A stretch of DNA of 64,000 bases, from contig NC_049988.1 in assembly GCF_000003815.2 (NCBI RefSeq), positions 6,145,192 through 6,209,191 of the forward strand, read 5' to 3'. The notes beneath the pieces are model-generated. The model did no database searches. It saw nothing but the letters and a program-made list of their open reading frames with translations, and was not told where the DNA came from. The DNA is from Branchiostoma floridae. Taxonomy: Eukaryota; Chordata; Leptocardii; Amphioxiformes; Branchiostomatidae. Numbering within the stretch: the stretch's first letter is position 1; each line of letters starts with the position of its first letter. Of this stretch, positions 62,682 to 64,000 are shown in pieces. Both the position numbers and the translations under genes were made by a program.

Positions 62682-63802
62682 TTGCTTGCAAAATATCTAC
62701 GTCAGTTATTATTTCTTTTGAATTATGGTATCGCATTCTTCAATACAGCGCTCACCATGAGTGTACTAATGATTTGTGCATGGATTTGTGCAACAGTTGC
62801 GTAGGAAAGTAAAAATATAGGTTACGCAGTATAGTATCCGCACCCAACTTGTTAAGTTAAATCTTTCTTTTGAATTCTTTACAAGAGAAGCTTATAAAAA
62901 TTGCATTATCCTTGTGTTATGAATTTTGATACAAACAGCACCGGAAGGTGGTTCATACATAATTGTTATAACTTCTATTCTTTAGTCTGTTGTAGTATTG
63001 TGATGCTAAATCTGGGATTTATCTGCTTTGGTAGGAAAATTGTTTTCACAGGAACTGGATAAAGCCAGGGGGAACATTTGTCCTGAAAGCAACAGGCTTC
63101 CACACAGATTTCATCCCTTTCGCTAGGTCGAACATGGATAAAGCTGTCCCATAATCTTCTTTGACAAGTCAGGCAGAAAATTCCAAATCGTGGGCCTTTT
63201 GAAAGACAGTTTTAGCCTCCTGAGAATGTTATTTACAAAAGTAACATGGCATCTAAACCACTGTCACGAGCAAGTAACGTTGATCAAACATGTTTTGAGA
63301 TCATTTGTCAGCAAGATACAAGTGAATTTAACACTTCAAAAACCAACTGTATTGTGCTCGAATGGCACAAGAGGGTGGGAGGGGGGCACAATGTTTAGAT
63401 GTTTTGTAGTAAAGAACCGTCACACTTTGAGAAGTTTCTTTCATATGGAAGTCTACAGCAAATCAATCAGAAACCAACTATGACAGGTAAGAATTCCAAG
63501 AACTTTTGAACAGTTCAAAAACAGAATATACTGAGGGGTGTCCCACATTAACAGTTACAACTACCGTTGACAGCAAAGCTTGCTTTTCTCTCTCCTAAAA
63601 TAAATCCTCAAAACTTTGCACAAGAAAAGTCTAGATCTAACATAACCTTACCTTGTCTTAACACAGGAATGTAGGTTTCCTCACCCCAAACTAGTATATC
63701 CTGGCCAGCAGGAATCACAAACTACAAAAGACAACTTTCTTGTGGCTCTACCGTTTTACCTGTACCTTTCACCCTTGGGGGATTTCAGTTACATACCCAT
63801 GC

Positions 63803-63834
63803 CCATATTAGGAAGAGGCCATGCCCATATATGG
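63803..63834. promoter_or_regulatory. Pair of CArG boxes
   Basis: CCATATTAGG at 63803-63812 and CCATATATGG at 63825-63834 both fit CC(A/T)6GG, the serum response factor site, with starts 22 bp apart. They are embedded in a short duplication (CATGCCCATAT). Which gene they serve is unknown. Confidence 0.4.
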
Positions 63835-64000
63835 TAGGTCCTGTTTGTGTGCCATGTTTGCCTATGAATGCATCACCTGTGATGTCATCGCCACTCTAAT
63901 GCCCTGCACCCAGGTATGAAGGGAAATGGAAACGAGCAGCTTTTGTTATGCTAACGAACTCTAACTGGACAAGCTCACAGGGCCAGTTGAATCACACTTG

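Larger units (their letters stand above)
62160..64000. other. Upstream region of beta-catenin
   Basis: It contains the MITE at 62342-62681 and a CArG pair near 63803. No exon or promoter core could be fixed. It may include 5' untranslated exons. Confidence 0.4.

Overview
The window is animal nuclear DNA and best fits a lancelet (Branchiostoma). This is an inference from intron-rich deuterostome genes, the repeat load and a draft assembly with 100-N gaps at 3486-3585, 6518-6617 and 13298-13397. It is not a bacterial or phage region. Gene calls below come from reading exons, splice sites and reading-frame phase by eye.

Layout. Positions 1-13297 are three short repeat-rich contigs. The first holds a near-identical copy of one exon region of a CLCA-like gene (1-1467, same as 14806-16272), interrupted by a truncated LTR retrotransposon. 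The second has no gene. The third holds a complete 5.75 kb LTR retrotransposon (6732-12481) that splits another open reading frame. From 13398 onward the sequence is continuous. A CLCA-type VWA/FnIII type I membrane protein lies on + (13754-27549). A small coiled-coil protein with a dynein-stalk-like C-terminus lies on + (28103-41666). An alpha-tubulin gene lies on - inside one of its introns (30592-35427). A beta-catenin gene lies on - (CDS 62159 down to 44289, 21 coding exons), convergent with the coiled-coil gene. The coiled-coil, tubulin and CLCA reading frames join exactly across all proposed junctions, as do all 20 beta-catenin junctions.

The main discovery candidate is a recurring structure. 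In three unrelated genes the start of one internal exon, with its 3' splice acceptor, is tandemly copied into the intron immediately upstream, leaving arrays of decoy acceptors. The copies are 17 x exactly 65 bp in alpha-tubulin, 6 x about 81 bp in the CLCA-like gene and 2 copies in beta-catenin. Decayed examples sit before a second CLCA exon and a second beta-catenin exon. In every case the copies lie on the acceptor side. In tubulin each copy reads CAG|GTATGT, so an acceptor abuts a donor consensus, the arrangement of a recursive-splicing site.

Other notable points are an approximately 85-residue coiled-coil extension at the N-terminus of beta-catenin, two non-autonomous DNA elements with exact 9-bp target duplications, a hAT-like element with an 8-bp duplication, three copies of a tRNA-derived SINE, and a 5'-truncated LINE with a restriction-like endonuclease. 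No CRISPR array or structural RNA gene was seen.
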